Counted from the stretch's first letter, positions 12,896-21,671 are shown. The stretch: DNA of 38,521 bases from Paracoccaceae bacterium (GCA_024236495.1 JACKKJ010000007.1:1-38521); one strand, 5' to 3'. The notes: generated from the sequence alone by a model not told the origin. Numbers and translations: made by a program.

Positions 12896-14983
12896 TCAAC
12901 CGATTCCGATCAGGCGGATCGCCCTGTCCTGTTCCATCAGCCATAGCAGCACCCGAACCGCCTGTCCGCGCGGGCCGGTCAGACCGGGGTCATCTGCCAG
13001 GATCCTGCGCGCGTCGGTCTGGGCGATCGCCATCAGCCCCGCCTGACGTTCCAGATCGGCGATGCGGAACCGCGGCAGCCCCGATTGCGCGGTCCCGATC
13101 AGGTCGCCCGCGCCGCGCATCGCCAGGTCTTCCTCGGCGATGCGAAAGCCGTCCTCGGTCTCGCGCAGGATCGACAGCCGCCGTTCCGCCGTATCCGACA
13201 GCGGCGCCTGATACATCAGAAGGCAGGTGGACTCCGCCGTGCCCCGCCCCACCCGGCCGCGCAGCTGGTGAAGCTGCGCCAGCCCGAAGGTCTCGGCCCG
13301 CTCGATCACCATGATGGAGGCTTCGGGGACATTGACCCCCACCTCGATCACCGTGGTGGCGACCAGCACGCGGCTGCGCCCGGCGACGAAATCCTCCATC
13401 GCCGCGTCCTTTTCGGCAGGCGGCATCTGGCCGTGGACCAGACCGACGACCCCCTCGCCCAGGGCTGCGCGCAACATGCGAAACCTTTCCTCGGCCGCGG
13501 TCAGGTCGACAAGCTCGCTTTCCTCGACCAGGGGGCAGACCCAGTAGGCCCGCCGCCCCTCGGCCAGCGCGCGGCGCAGATGCGCGACGACCTCCTCGAT
13601 CCGGCTGGTGGAGACGAGCGCGGTCTTCACCGGCTTGCGGCCTGCGGGCTTCTCGTCCAGCACCGATACGTCCATGTCGCCATACTGCGCGAGGCTGAGC
13701 GACCGGGGAATCGGTGTCGCGGTCATCACCAGAACGTCGGCAGCGCGGCCCTTCGCGCCCAGCTCCATCCGCTGCGAAACGCCGAAACGATGCTGTTCGT
13801 CGATGATCGCCAGCCTGAGGTCCGCGAATTCGACGTCCTTTTGAAAGACCGCGTGGGTGCCGACAAGAATGGCGATCCGCCCGGCAGCAAGGTCGGCGAT
13901 CCTTGCGGCCCGTTCTGCCCCCCGGTCCCGCCCGGTCAGGATCTCCAGCCGCACGCCCGCGCTTTCGGCAAGCGGGCGAAGACCCTCAAGATGCTGGCGC
14001 GCCAGGATCTCCGTCGGGGCCATCATCACCCCCTGCCCGCCCGCCTCGACCGCGTTCAGGAGCGCGAGGAAGGCGACCAGCGTCTTGCCGGACCCGACAT
14101 CGCCCTGCAGCAGCCGGTTCATCCGTGTGTCAGCCGCCATGTCGGCCACGATCTCGGCCACGGCGCGGTCCTGGGCGCCGGTCGGACGGTAGGGCAACGC
14201 GGCCAGGACCGCCTGGCGCAGGCGCCCGTCACCGCGGCTGGCCCGCCCCTTGCCGCGCCGGACAGAGGCGCGCGCCAGCGCCAGCGTCACCTGATGGGCG
14301 AAAAGCTCGTCGTAGGCCAGCCGCTGCCGGGCGGGTGCGTTGACTGACAGATCGGCAAGGCATGCGGGCCTGTGGACGGCACGAAGCGCGTCGGCCCAGG
14401 CGGGCCAGCCCTCGCGCGCCAGAAGCTGCGGGTCGGCCCATTCGGCAAGATCGGGAAGCCGCGCCAGCGCACCCTCAGCCGCTTTCTGCATCGCCTTCTG
14501 GCTCACGCCTGCGGTCAGCGGATAGACCGGTTCGAAGGCGGGCAGATCCCCCGCCTCCTCCGGCCGCAGGATGTGGTCGGGATGGACGATCTGCGCCAGC
14601 CCGTCGAAGATCTCCAACTTGCCGGAGACGACGCGCCGCTGGCCGGTCGGCAGGTGGCGCGACAGGAAATCGCCCCGCGCATGGAAGAAGACCAGCTGGA
14701 ATTCGGTCTTTGCGTCGCGCACGAAGACCCGCGCCGGTCCGCCCTTGCGGCGGGGCGGCACATGGGCGCCGATCGTGACCTCCACCGTCACCGTCGCGGG
14801 GGGCGCGACGCCCTGGATGGTGTCGCGCAGCGCCCTGTCGATCCCCGTCAGCGGCAGGGTGAACAGCATGTCGCGCGGGCGGGTGATGTCGATCTGCTCA
14901 AGGCTTTTCGCCGTCTTCGCGCCGACCCCGGGCAGCGTCTCCGCCCCGGCGAACAGCGGGAAAAGGACGGCCGGGCGGCTCAT
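12896..14983 (-). CDS. recG: ATP-dependent DNA helicase RecG
   Basis: RecG remodels stalled replication forks and branch-migrates Holliday junctions. The 695-residue protein has an N-terminal wedge/OB-fold domain (about 1-250, including LPGVGAKTAKSLE and VFVRDAKTEFQLVFFHARG). The superfamily 2 motor follows: Walker A GDVGSGKT, motif II DEQH in IIDEQHRFGV, motif III TATPIPRSL, and the motif VI region LHQLRGRVGRG. The C-terminal RecG wedge-contact segment (SILRETEDGFRIAEEDLAMR) is intact. Its ATG overlaps the ligA stop by four bases, so ligA and recG are coupled repair and replication genes downstream of ctrA. Confidence 0.97.
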   Translation of the reverse strand: MSRPAVLFPLFAGAETLPGVGAKTAKSLEQIDITRPRDMLFTLPLTGIDRALRDTIQGVAPPATVTVEVTIGAHVPPRRKGGPARVFVRDAKTEFQLVFFHARGDFLSRHLPTGQRRVVSGKLEIFDGLAQIVHPDHILRPEEAGDLPAFEPVYPLTAGVSQKAMQKAAEGALARLPDLAEWADPQLLAREGWPAWADALRAVHRPACLADLSVNAPARQRLAYDELFAHQVTLALARASVRRGKGRASRGDGRLRQAVLAALPYRPTGAQDRAVAEIVADMAADTRMNRLLQGDVGSGKTLVAFLALLNAVEAGGQGVMMAPTEILARQHLEGLRPLAESAGVRLEILTGRDRGAERAARIADLAAGRIAILVGTHAVFQKDVEFADLRLAIIDEQHRFGVSQRMELGAKGRAADVLVMTATPIPRSLSLAQYGDMDVSVLDEKPAGRKPVKTALVSTSRIEEVVAHLRRALAEGRRAYWVCPLVEESELVDLTAAEERFRMLRAALGEGVVGLVHGQMPPAEKDAAMEDFVAGRSRVLVATTVIEVGVNVPEASIMVIERAETFGLAQLHQLRGRVGRGTAESTCLLMYQAPLSDTAERRLSILRETEDGFRIAEEDLAMRGAGDLIGTAQSGLPRFRIADLERQAGLMAIAQTDARRILADDPGLTGPRGQAVRVLLWLMEQDRAIRLIGIG

Positions 14984-17250
14984 CCGCCGATCAGCCGCAG
15001 CCAGGCGTCCTCGTCGATGATCTCGACGCCCAGCCGTTCGGCATCCTTCGCCTTGGACCCCGCGCCGGGGCCCGCGACGACCAGATCCGTCCGCGCCGAG
15101 ACCGAACCCGCAACCTTGGCGCCCAACGCCTCGGCGCGCGCCTTGGCCTCGGCCCGGGTCATCTTTTCAAGCGTGCCGGTAAAGACGACGGTCTTGCCCG
15201 CGACCGGGGATTGCGCCACCTGCGCCTCGGGCGGAAGCACGGTCAGATGGGCGGTCAGCCGGTCGATCCCCGAGCGTTCCTGCGGATTTGCGAGCGCGTC
15301 CGACAAGGACAGCGCGAGGACGGGGCCAATGCCGTCGGTCTCGACAAGATCGGCCCAGGCCGCCATCGATGCGGGGGGCACCGCGGCCGCCGCGATGGCG
15401 GCGGCGCGCGCCTCGCCGATGCGGGCGCGGCGGCCTTCGTCGGCGGCGGCGCGACGTTCACGCGCCTCCGCCGCGTCGGCGGCGCGATGGGCAAGGGCCG
15501 CCGGGCGGGCCAGATCGACGCTGGCCACCAGCGCGTCCCAGCCAGCATAGTGGCGTGCCAGATCCCGTGCCGCCACCTCGCCCACATGGCGGATGCCAAG
15601 CGCGAAGATCAGCCGGGCCAGGGGGATGCTCCGCCGCTCCTCGATCGCGGCGAAAAGGTTCGCGGCCGACTTCTCTCCGAAGCCCTCGCGGTTCTTCAGT
15701 CGGGTTAGGCCGGCCTCGTCGCGGGTCCGCAGGGTAAAGATGTCGGCGGGTTCGCGGATCGGCAGCGCCGCGTCGGCAAAGAACATCTCGATCTGCTTCG
15801 CGCCCAGCCCCTCGATGTCAAAGGCCCCGCGCGAGACGAAGTGCTTCAGCTTCTCGACCGCCTGCGCGGGGCAGATGAGCCCGCCGGTACAACGGCGAAC
15901 GGAATCGCCCTCCTCCCGTACCGCGTCGGAACCGCATTCGGGGCAGACCGTCGGAAAGACATAGGGCACGGCGTCCGCCGGTCGCCGCGCCAGGTCCACA
16001 TCGGCGACCTTGGGGATCACGTCGCCCGCGCGGTAGACCTGCACCCAGTCGCCAGGGCGGATGTCCTTGCCGTCGCGAATCGGGTTGCCCCTGGCATCGC
16101 GGCCGGCAATGTAATCCTCGTTGTGGAGCGTGGCGTTCGACACCACGACGCCGCCCACCGTGACCGGCAAGAGCCGCGCCACGGGCGACAGCGCGCCGGT
16201 GCGGCCCACCTGGATGTCGATGGCCTCTAGCCGGGTCCAGGCCAGTTCGGCGGGAAACTTGTGGGCGATCGCCCAGCGGGGCGTGGTGGAGCGGAAGCCA
16301 AGGCGCGCCTGCAACGCGAGGTCGTTCACCTTGTAGACCACGCCGTCGATGTCATAGCCCAGAAGCGCGCGCCCGTCCTCGATCTCGCGGTAGGCGGCGA
16401 CAAGGGCGGCAGGGCCGTCGCAGATCCGCGTCGCCGGGTTGGTCTGGAACCCCAGCGCAGAAAGACGTTCGACCGCGCCCATCTGCGTCTCGGCCAGGGG
16501 CGCGCTGAGCTCCCCCCAGGCATAGGCGAAGAAGCGCAGCGGCCGCGCGGCGGTGATCGCGGCGTCAAGCTGGCGCAGGCTGCCCGCCGCGGCGTTGCGC
16601 GGGTTGGCGAAGGTCTTGTCGCCCGCGGTTTCCTGGCGTTCGTTCAGGCGCGCGAAATCGTCGTGGCTCATGTAGACCTCGCCGCGCACCTCCAGCACCT
16701 GCGGCGCGCCGGCGATCGTCTGCGGGATGTCGGCGATGGTACGGGCGTTCGCGGTCACGTTTTCGCCGGTTTCGCCGTCGCCGCGGGTCGCGGCCTGCAC
16801 CAGCCGCCCCCCCTCGTATCGGAGCGACAGCGACAGGCCGTCGATCTTGGGTTCGGCGGTGTAGGCAAGCGGCGCATCGGGGCCAAGGTTCAGGTACTTG
16901 CGGATGCGGTCGTCGAAGTCGCGGATCTCGTCGGTCTCGAAGGCGTTCTCGAGGCTCAGCATCCGCACCGCGTGGCGCACCTTGGCAAAGGTCTCCGAAG
17001 GCGCGGCGCCGACCTCGGCCGTCGGGCTGCCCTCGGCGGCAAGCTCCGGAAAGCGCGCCTCGATCCGGGCGAGGCGGCGTTTCAGCGCGTCGTAGTCCGC
17101 ATCCGAGATCTCCGGCGCGTCTTCGGTGTGATAGGCGCGGTTCGCGCGTGCCACGGCCGCGGCCAGCGCGGTCCATTCGGCGCGTGCGGCGGCGGCCGAA
17201 AGATCCGCGACCGGTCCGCCGTGCACCAAGCTTCCGTCTTTCGCCACCAT
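14980..17250 (-). CDS. ligA: NAD-dependent DNA ligase LigA
   Basis: LigA seals nicks during replication and repair using NAD. The 756-residue protein has the NAD-binding Ia domain (AYHTEDAPEISDADYDAL), the adenylation active-site lysine in EPKIDGLSLSLRY (about residue 122), the OB fold, and a four-cysteine zinc finger (CPECGSDAVREEGDSVRRC...CPAQ). Helix-hairpin-helix repeats and a C-terminal BRCT domain (VAGKTVVFTGTLEKMTRAEA) complete it. It is about 85 residues longer than the E. coli enzyme. Much of the excess is an Ala/Arg/Glu-rich insert (around AADAAEARERRAAADEGRR) inside the HhH domain, predicted helical. It starts 69 bases after the ctrA stop and overlaps recG. Confidence 0.97.
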   Translation of the reverse strand: MVAKDGSLVHGGPVADLSAAAARAEWTALAAAVARANRAYHTEDAPEISDADYDALKRRLARIEARFPELAAEGSPTAEVGAAPSETFAKVRHAVRMLSLENAFETDEIRDFDDRIRKYLNLGPDAPLAYTAEPKIDGLSLSLRYEGGRLVQAATRGDGETGENVTANARTIADIPQTIAGAPQVLEVRGEVYMSHDDFARLNERQETAGDKTFANPRNAAAGSLRQLDAAITAARPLRFFAYAWGELSAPLAETQMGAVERLSALGFQTNPATRICDGPAALVAAYREIEDGRALLGYDIDGVVYKVNDLALQARLGFRSTTPRWAIAHKFPAELAWTRLEAIDIQVGRTGALSPVARLLPVTVGGVVVSNATLHNEDYIAGRDARGNPIRDGKDIRPGDWVQVYRAGDVIPKVADVDLARRPADAVPYVFPTVCPECGSDAVREEGDSVRRCTGGLICPAQAVEKLKHFVSRGAFDIEGLGAKQIEMFFADAALPIREPADIFTLRTRDEAGLTRLKNREGFGEKSAANLFAAIEERRSIPLARLIFALGIRHVGEVAARDLARHYAGWDALVASVDLARPAALAHRAADAAEARERRAAADEGRRARIGEARAAAIAAAAVPPASMAAWADLVETDGIGPVLALSLSDALANPQERSGIDRLTAHLTVLPPEAQVAQSPVAGKTVVFTGTLEKMTRAEAKARAEALGAKVAGSVSARTDLVVAGPGAGSKAKDAERLGVEIIDEDAWLRLIGG

Positions 17251-17319
17251 CGCCGCCCCCGAACGCCCTTCCGCGAGTGTTAGGCGGCGCGGCGGCCAAG
17301 GTCCAGAGGCAGCGGCCGT

Positions 17320-18027
17320 TCAGGCGCCGATGGCGACGCGGCGTTCACCGGCCTGGGGTTCGCGCAGCACATAGCCGCGCCCCCAGACGGTTTCGATATA
17401 GCTTTCCCCGCCGGTGGCTTCCGCGAGCTTCTTCCTGAGCTTGCAGATGAAGACGTCGATGATCTTCAGTTCCGGTTCGTCCATGCCGCCGTATAGGTGG
17501 TTGAGGAACATCTCCTTCGTCAGCGTCGTGCCTTTCCTCAGGCTCAGAAGCTCAAGCATCTGGTATTCCTTGCCGGTCAGGTGGACCGCCTTGCCCTCGA
17601 CCTCGACGGTCTTGGCGTCAAGGTTCACGCTGACCTTGCCGGTGCGGATGACCGATTGCGCATGCCCCTTGGACCGCCGGATGATCGCATGGATGCGCGC
17701 GACCAGTTCCTCCCGGTGGAAGGGCTTGGTCATGTAGTCGTCCGCGCCAGAGCCGAAGCCGCGTATCTTGTTTTCCGTGTCATCCGCGCCCGACAGGATC
17801 AGGATCGGCGTTTCCACCTTGGCCAGGCGCAGCTGGCGCAGCACGTCGTGGCCGTTCATGTCCGGCAGGTTGAGGTCAAGAAGGATCAGGTCGTAGTCGT
17901 AAAGCTTCGCCAGATCGATCCCTTCCTCGCCCAGGTCCGTGCAATAGACGTTGAGGTTCGCGTGAGTCAGCATCAGTTCGATACTGCGCGAGGTGGTCGG
18001 GTCGTCCTCCACCAACAGAATTCTCAT
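17320..18027 (-). CDS. ctrA: CtrA, cell-cycle/motility response regulator
   Basis: The 235-residue OmpR/PhoB-type regulator is nearly the Caulobacter CtrA sequence across its core. The receiver domain has acidic residues E7-D8-D9 and the phosphorylation site D51 in LILLDLNLPDMNG. The linker RRSKGHAQSVI and the DNA-binding domain blocks VHLTGKEYQMLELLSLRKG, MFLNHLYGGMDEPELKIIDV and ETVWGRGYVLR are CtrA hallmarks. In Rhodobacterales CtrA generally controls motility and gene-transfer-agent functions and is not essential, whereas in Caulobacter it is essential. The C-terminus ends in ...RRVAIGA, not the double alanine recognised by ClpXP in Caulobacter. The gene follows sciP and has a CtrA half-site upstream. 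Confidence 0.98.
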   Translation of the reverse strand: MRILLVEDDPTTSRSIELMLTHANLNVYCTDLGEEGIDLAKLYDYDLILLDLNLPDMNGHDVLRQLRLAKVETPILILSGADDTENKIRGFGSGADDYMTKPFHREELVARIHAIIRRSKGHAQSVIRTGKVSVNLDAKTVEVEGKAVHLTGKEYQMLELLSLRKGTTLTKEMFLNHLYGGMDEPELKIIDVFICKLRKKLAEATGGESYIETVWGRGYVLREPQAGERRVAIGA

Positions 18028-18075
18028 CCGGCGATCTCCGCGTTAAGCCCTCGAATACCCCGAGACTTGCCGAGA

Positions 18076-18085
18076 ATGGTTAACC
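18076..18085 (-). promoter_or_regulatory. CtrA half-site in the ctrA leader
   Basis: The minus strand reads TTAACCAT at 18083-18076, the exact CtrA half-site, inside the palindrome GGTTAACC (18078-18085). It is 49 bases upstream of the ctrA start and 37 bases after the sciP stop. Autoregulation of ctrA by CtrA is established in Caulobacter; here it is inferred from the motif. Confidence 0.65.
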
Positions 18086-18121
18086 AGGAGTTACCGTAGC
18101 TCCGAAATCCGCAACAACAAT

Positions 18122-18400
18122 CTAAAGTTGTCGGAATTTCTGGATTTTCGTGACCTTCAACGCCTTCACGCCGTGGCGCGCGACCGCCTCGAACCAGAGG
18201 TCAAGTTCCTCCTCCGACAGATCGTAGCGTTCGATCGCCTCGCTGCGCGCGATCAGCCCCGCCGCCAGCGCCTTGATGACCAGTGCCTTGCGGCTTGCCA
18301 CCCAGCGCCGCGTGTCGCCGGACGGCAGGTCCGCGCGGGTCATGACGCTTCCGTCGGGCAGCGTGACGGCACGCGGCCCCTTTGTCTTTTTCAGGTACAT
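18122..18400 (-). CDS. sciP: SciP, small CtrA inhibitor (DUF1153)
   Basis: The 92-residue protein begins MYLKKTKGPRAVTLPDGSVM, followed by TRADLPSGDTRRWVASRKA and a helix-turn-helix (AIERYDLSEEELDLWFEAV), the signature of the DUF1153/SciP family. In Caulobacter SciP binds CtrA and also DNA and blocks CtrA-activated transcription. I chose ATG 18400 because it matches the known family start and has AAAGGGGG at good spacing; a GTG eight codons upstream is the alternative. It lies directly upstream of ctrA on the same strand with 94 bases between, so regulator and antagonist are physically paired and probably partly co-transcribed. Confidence 0.93.
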   Translation of the reverse strand: MYLKKTKGPRAVTLPDGSVMTRADLPSGDTRRWVASRKALVIKALAAGLIARSEAIERYDLSEEELDLWFEAVARHGVKALKVTKIQKFRQL

Positions 18401-18471
18401 CCCGTATCCCCCTTTCTTCACCACCGGGGGCAGGATCGCCGGGCATGCTTAAGGGCCGGTGAAACCCGGCC

Positions 18472-18499
18472 TTGCGAGTAGTTCGCATTTTCCTATATT
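18472..18499 (+). promoter_or_regulatory. probable mnmA promoter
   Basis: TTGCGA (18472-18477) and TATATT (18494-18499) with a 16-base spacer lie 25 bases before the mnmA ATG, which is preceded by GGAG. A GC-rich inverted repeat GGCCGG/CCGGCC (18454-18459/18466-18471) abuts the -35 box and could be a regulatory site. Confidence 0.6.
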
Positions 18500-18523
18500 C
18501 CCGGACATCTTCCGGAGACCGCC

Positions 18524-19672
18524 ATGCCCCTTGACGCGCCCCTCAATTCCCTTGGCCTGGCCAAGCCGCCCGCACAGACGCGGGTCGTCGTCGCCATGTC
18601 CGGCGGCGTCGACAGTTCGGTCGTGGCCGCGATGCTGAAGGAGGAAGGCTATGATGTGGTCGGCGTCACGCTGCAGCTTTACGATCATGGCGCGGCGCTG
18701 GCCAAGAAGGGCGCCTGCTGCGCGGGCCAGGACATCCACGATGCCCGCCGCGTGGCCGAGGCGATGGGGTTCCCGCACTATGTCCTCGACTATGAAAACA
18801 TCTTCCGCGACGCGGTGATCGAGGAATTTGCCGACGCCTATCTTGCCGGGGCGACGCCGGTCCCCTGCATCCGCTGCAACGAACGGGTGAAGTTCAAGGA
18901 TCTTCTGGCGACCGCGAAGGATCTTGACGCCGATTGCATGGCGACCGGCCACTACATCCAGCGCAAGCTGGGCGCGGGCGGGCCGGAACTGCATTCGGCC
19001 GCCGATCCCGCGCGCGACCAAAGCTATTTCCTCTTTTCGACCACGCCCGAACAGCTGGCCTTCCTGCGCTTTCCGCTTGGCCATCTGGCGTCTAAGGCGG
19101 AGACGCGGGCGCTTGCGGCGAAATACGGGCTGTCGGTGGCCGACAAGCCAGACAGCCAGGACATCTGCTTTGTCCCGAACGGCAACTATGCGAGCGTCAT
19201 CGAAAAGCTGCGCCCCGGCGCCGCCGACCCGGGCGAGATCGTGGACATGGACGGCAACGTCCTTGGCGACCATCGCGGCGTGATCCACTACACGATCGGG
19301 CAGCGGCGCGGGCTTGGCATCGGCGGGCTTGGCGATCCGCTTTACGTCGTGCGCCTCGACCCCGACGCGCGGCGCGTCATCGTCGGCCCGAAAGAGGCGC
19401 TGGCGACGCGGGTGATCCCGGTGCGGGAGATCAACTGGCTGGGCGACGGTTCCTTCGACGGGGTGGGCGAGCATCACGTCTCGGTCAAGGTGCGATCCAC
19501 CCGGCCGCCGCGCCCGGCGATCATCCGCCCCCTGGGCCCGACCGAGGCGGAGGTCGAGCTTCTTGATCCCGAAACCGGCGTCAGCCCTGGCCAGGCCTGC
19601 GTCTTCTACGAGACCGGCGGAAGCCGGATCCTGGGGGGCGGCTGGATCTGGAAGGGGCGCGCAGGCGCCTAG
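18524..19672 (+). CDS. mnmA: MnmA, tRNA-specific 2-thiouridylase
   Basis: MnmA adenylates and thiolates U34 of tRNAs for Lys, Glu and Gln, giving the 2-thio part of mnm5s2U. The 382-residue protein has the PP-loop SGGVDSS (26-32). The catalytic cysteines are C118 in PCIRCNERVKF and C215 in SQDICFVP, and the C-terminal beta-barrel contains HYTIGQRRGLGIGG. Compared with E. coli there is an N-terminal extension of about 17 residues and a CC pair (GACCAGQDIHDARRV) near residue 66, both of which I recall as usual in alphaproteobacteria. It diverges from sciP, and its stop codon overlaps the lpxB stop in a shared palindrome. Confidence 0.96.
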   Translation: MPLDAPLNSLGLAKPPAQTRVVVAMSGGVDSSVVAAMLKEEGYDVVGVTLQLYDHGAALAKKGACCAGQDIHDARRVAEAMGFPHYVLDYENIFRDAVIEEFADAYLAGATPVPCIRCNERVKFKDLLATAKDLDADCMATGHYIQRKLGAGGPELHSAADPARDQSYFLFSTTPEQLAFLRFPLGHLASKAETRALAAKYGLSVADKPDSQDICFVPNGNYASVIEKLRPGAADPGEIVDMDGNVLGDHRGVIHYTIGQRRGLGIGGLGDPLYVVRLDPDARRVIVGPKEALATRVIPVREINWLGDGSFDGVGEHHVSVKVRSTRPPRPAIIRPLGPTEAEVELLDPETGVSPGQACVFYETGGSRILGGGWIWKGRAGA

Positions 19673-19677
19673 GCGCC
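19664..19677. repeat. 14-base palindrome supplying both convergent stop codons
   Basis: GGCGCCTAGGCGCC is a perfect palindrome whose central CTAG gives the TAG stop of mnmA (19670-19672) and, on the other strand, the TAG stop of lpxB (19669-19671). The genes overlap tail to tail by four bases. Confidence 0.9.
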
Positions 19678-20844
19678 CCGGGTTTCCCCCGGGTTCCCCG
19701 CCTGGCCGATCGCCTTCAGGACCGAGCGCGCGGCGCGCAGGCCCGGGGCTTCGCCGCCACGGCCCAGCCGTTCCATCGTCAGCGCCATCGCGGCCTCCTG
19801 CCCGGCGCGGGCCGCCGGGTCGCGCAAAAGCCGCAAGACAGCCCCGGACAGCGGCCCGGGCTGACAGACCTCGCCCAGAAACTCGGGAACCGCGCGCGTC
19901 TCGGAGACCAGATTGACCAGCGTCACCGTGTCGTGGCGCACGATCCGGCGCAGGATGAACCGGGTCAACGGGTTGAAATCGTAGCCGATGACCATCGGCA
20001 CGCCATTTGCCGCAAGATCAAGGCTGACCGTCCCCGAGGCCGCCAGCGCGACATCCGCCGCCGCGAAGGCCGCGCGCCGTTCCGGCCCCTCGACGATGAT
20101 CGGGCGGGTCGCCCAGCCCGCCGCCATCCCGCGCACGAGGGTCGACACCCCGCGCACCGTGGGGATCACGACCGCGAGCCCCGGCACCGCGCGCGCAACA
20201 AGGTCCAGCGCGGCGCCGAAGCGCGGGCCAAGACGTTCCACCTCGCCCCGGCGCGACCCGGGCAGGCAAAGGACAAGGGGGGCATCGGGGGCGATGCCAT
20301 GCGCCGCGCGGAAGGCCGCGGCCTCCTGGGCGGTCGCAAGCGGCACGGTCGTCACCGGATGGCCGACGAAGTCGCAGGTCATCCCCGCCGCTTCCATGTA
20401 GGGAGGTTCGAACGGCAGGAGCGCGAGCACATGGTCGATGACCGGCGCCATCTTCGCCGCGCGCCCGGGCCGCCAGGCCCAGACCGAGGGCGCGACATAG
20501 TGAACCGTCCTGAGGTCCGGCCACCGCGCGCGCGCCGCGCGGGCGACACGCAGGCCGAAATCGGGGCTGTCGATGGTGATCAGGACATCGGGGCGCAGGG
20601 CGACGACCGCGTCGGCGGTCTCGGCGATCCGGCGCTTGAGATGGCGGTACTTCGGCAGCACCTCCATCAGGCCCATGACCGACAGTTCCTCCATCGGAAA
20701 GCGGCTTTGCAGACCCTCGGCCTCCATCAGCGGGCCGCCGATGCCGTCGAAGGCCACGTCGGCGCGCAGGGCCCTGAGCCCGGCCATCAGCGCGGCGCCA
20801 AGCGCATCCCCCGAAGCCTCTCCCGCGACCAGAAAGACCCTCAT
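19669..20844 (-). CDS. lpxB: lipid-A-disaccharide synthase
   Basis: LpxB condenses UDP-2,3-diacylglucosamine with lipid X to form the lipid A disaccharide. The 391-residue glycosyltransferase begins MRVFLVAGEASGDALGAALM, the family's N-terminal signature. It carries DGIGGPLMEAEGLQSRFPME, APSVWAWRPGRAAKM and FVGHPV, and the C-terminal donor-site block ALAASGTVSLDLAANGVPMVIGY. It is a peripheral inner-membrane enzyme. ATG 20844 overlaps the lpxI stop by four bases; an upstream in-frame start would extend into lpxI and is not supported by the family. It is the last gene of the long envelope cluster. Confidence 0.97.
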   Translation of the reverse strand: MRVFLVAGEASGDALGAALMAGLRALRADVAFDGIGGPLMEAEGLQSRFPMEELSVMGLMEVLPKYRHLKRRIAETADAVVALRPDVLITIDSPDFGLRVARAARARWPDLRTVHYVAPSVWAWRPGRAAKMAPVIDHVLALLPFEPPYMEAAGMTCDFVGHPVTTVPLATAQEAAAFRAAHGIAPDAPLVLCLPGSRRGEVERLGPRFGAALDLVARAVPGLAVVIPTVRGVSTLVRGMAAGWATRPIIVEGPERRAAFAAADVALAASGTVSLDLAANGVPMVIGYDFNPLTRFILRRIVRHDTVTLVNLVSETRAVPEFLGEVCQPGPLSGAVLRLLRDPAARAGQEAAMALTMERLGRGGEAPGLRAARSVLKAIGQAGNPGETRGA

Positions 20845-21671
20845 GCCACGTCCCCCGCGGGCCGCACCCAAAGGAACATGCCCTGCGCATCGAGGATCGC
20901 GATGACCTGCGGCAAGTCGAGGACCATGACACCGCCCGCCTCGATCACGATGCCGCCAAGCCCGGCGGCTGCCGCGCCGCGCGCCGTCTCCGGTCCGATC
21001 ACCGGAAGGTCGGCGCGCCGGTCCTGCCCGGGCTTCGGCGCCTTGAACAGAAGGCCCGACCGGCCCGCCGCCACGCCCGTGGGCAGCGCCGCCAACATCG
21101 CATCCGTGCCCTCCGGTCCCTCGCGTGCGATAACGGCGCCCCCGGCGACGACGCAGGCCTGGCCGGTGTCGGTCTGGCCCAGTTCGGCCACGGCGGCCTC
21201 GCCCAGACGGGCCCCTGCCGCCGCCTCGGCGCCGGGCGTGGCGCGGGTCGGAACGCCTTCCACCGGCAGGAGTTCAGGGGCAAGGTCATGGGCGCCGAGG
21301 ATCGCGAAGCCATGTTCCTCGAAGATCGCAAGGAAGGTGCGCAGGGTCGAATCGTCGCCCGGCCGCATCGCAGCGACGATCCGTGGGACCAGCATCGCGG
21401 TGCGTGCGTCGAAAAGCTCCGGATCAAGGGCGGGGCGCCGCACCGCGCCGGCAAGGCAGATGTGGGTCACGCCCCGGTCCGCCAACCGGTCGAGGAAGGG
21501 CACCAGCCGTTCCAGCCGGAACGCATCCACCGCATGACCCGGCAGGTCGGGTTCGAAACCCTGAAGGGCGGCGATCACCACGGCCTCCCCCGCCCGGTCC
21601 AGCGCATCGACGATGACCTGCGGAAGCCGTCCCAGCCCGGCAATCAGCGCGACGGTTCGTGCGCGGGTCAT
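20841..21671 (-). CDS. lpxI: LpxI, UDP-2,3-diacylglucosamine pyrophosphatase
   Basis: LpxI (formerly DUF1009) hydrolyses UDP-2,3-diacylglucosamine to lipid X plus UMP and replaces LpxH in alphaproteobacteria. The 276-residue protein has the N-terminal domain (VALIAGLGRLPQVIVDAL, THICLAGAVRRP), the central DDSTLRTFLAIFEEHGF, and the C-terminal catalytic domain (TDTGQACVVAGGAVIAREGPEGTDAM; DLPVIGPETARGAAAAGLGG; IVIEAGGVMVLD). Four-base overlaps with lpxA upstream and lpxB downstream show tight translational coupling of three consecutive lipid A steps. Confidence 0.96.
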   Translation of the reverse strand: MTRARTVALIAGLGRLPQVIVDALDRAGEAVVIAALQGFEPDLPGHAVDAFRLERLVPFLDRLADRGVTHICLAGAVRRPALDPELFDARTAMLVPRIVAAMRPGDDSTLRTFLAIFEEHGFAILGAHDLAPELLPVEGVPTRATPGAEAAAGARLGEAAVAELGQTDTGQACVVAGGAVIAREGPEGTDAMLAALPTGVAAGRSGLLFKAPKPGQDRRADLPVIGPETARGAAAAGLGGIVIEAGGVMVLDLPQVIAILDAQGMFLWVRPAGDVA

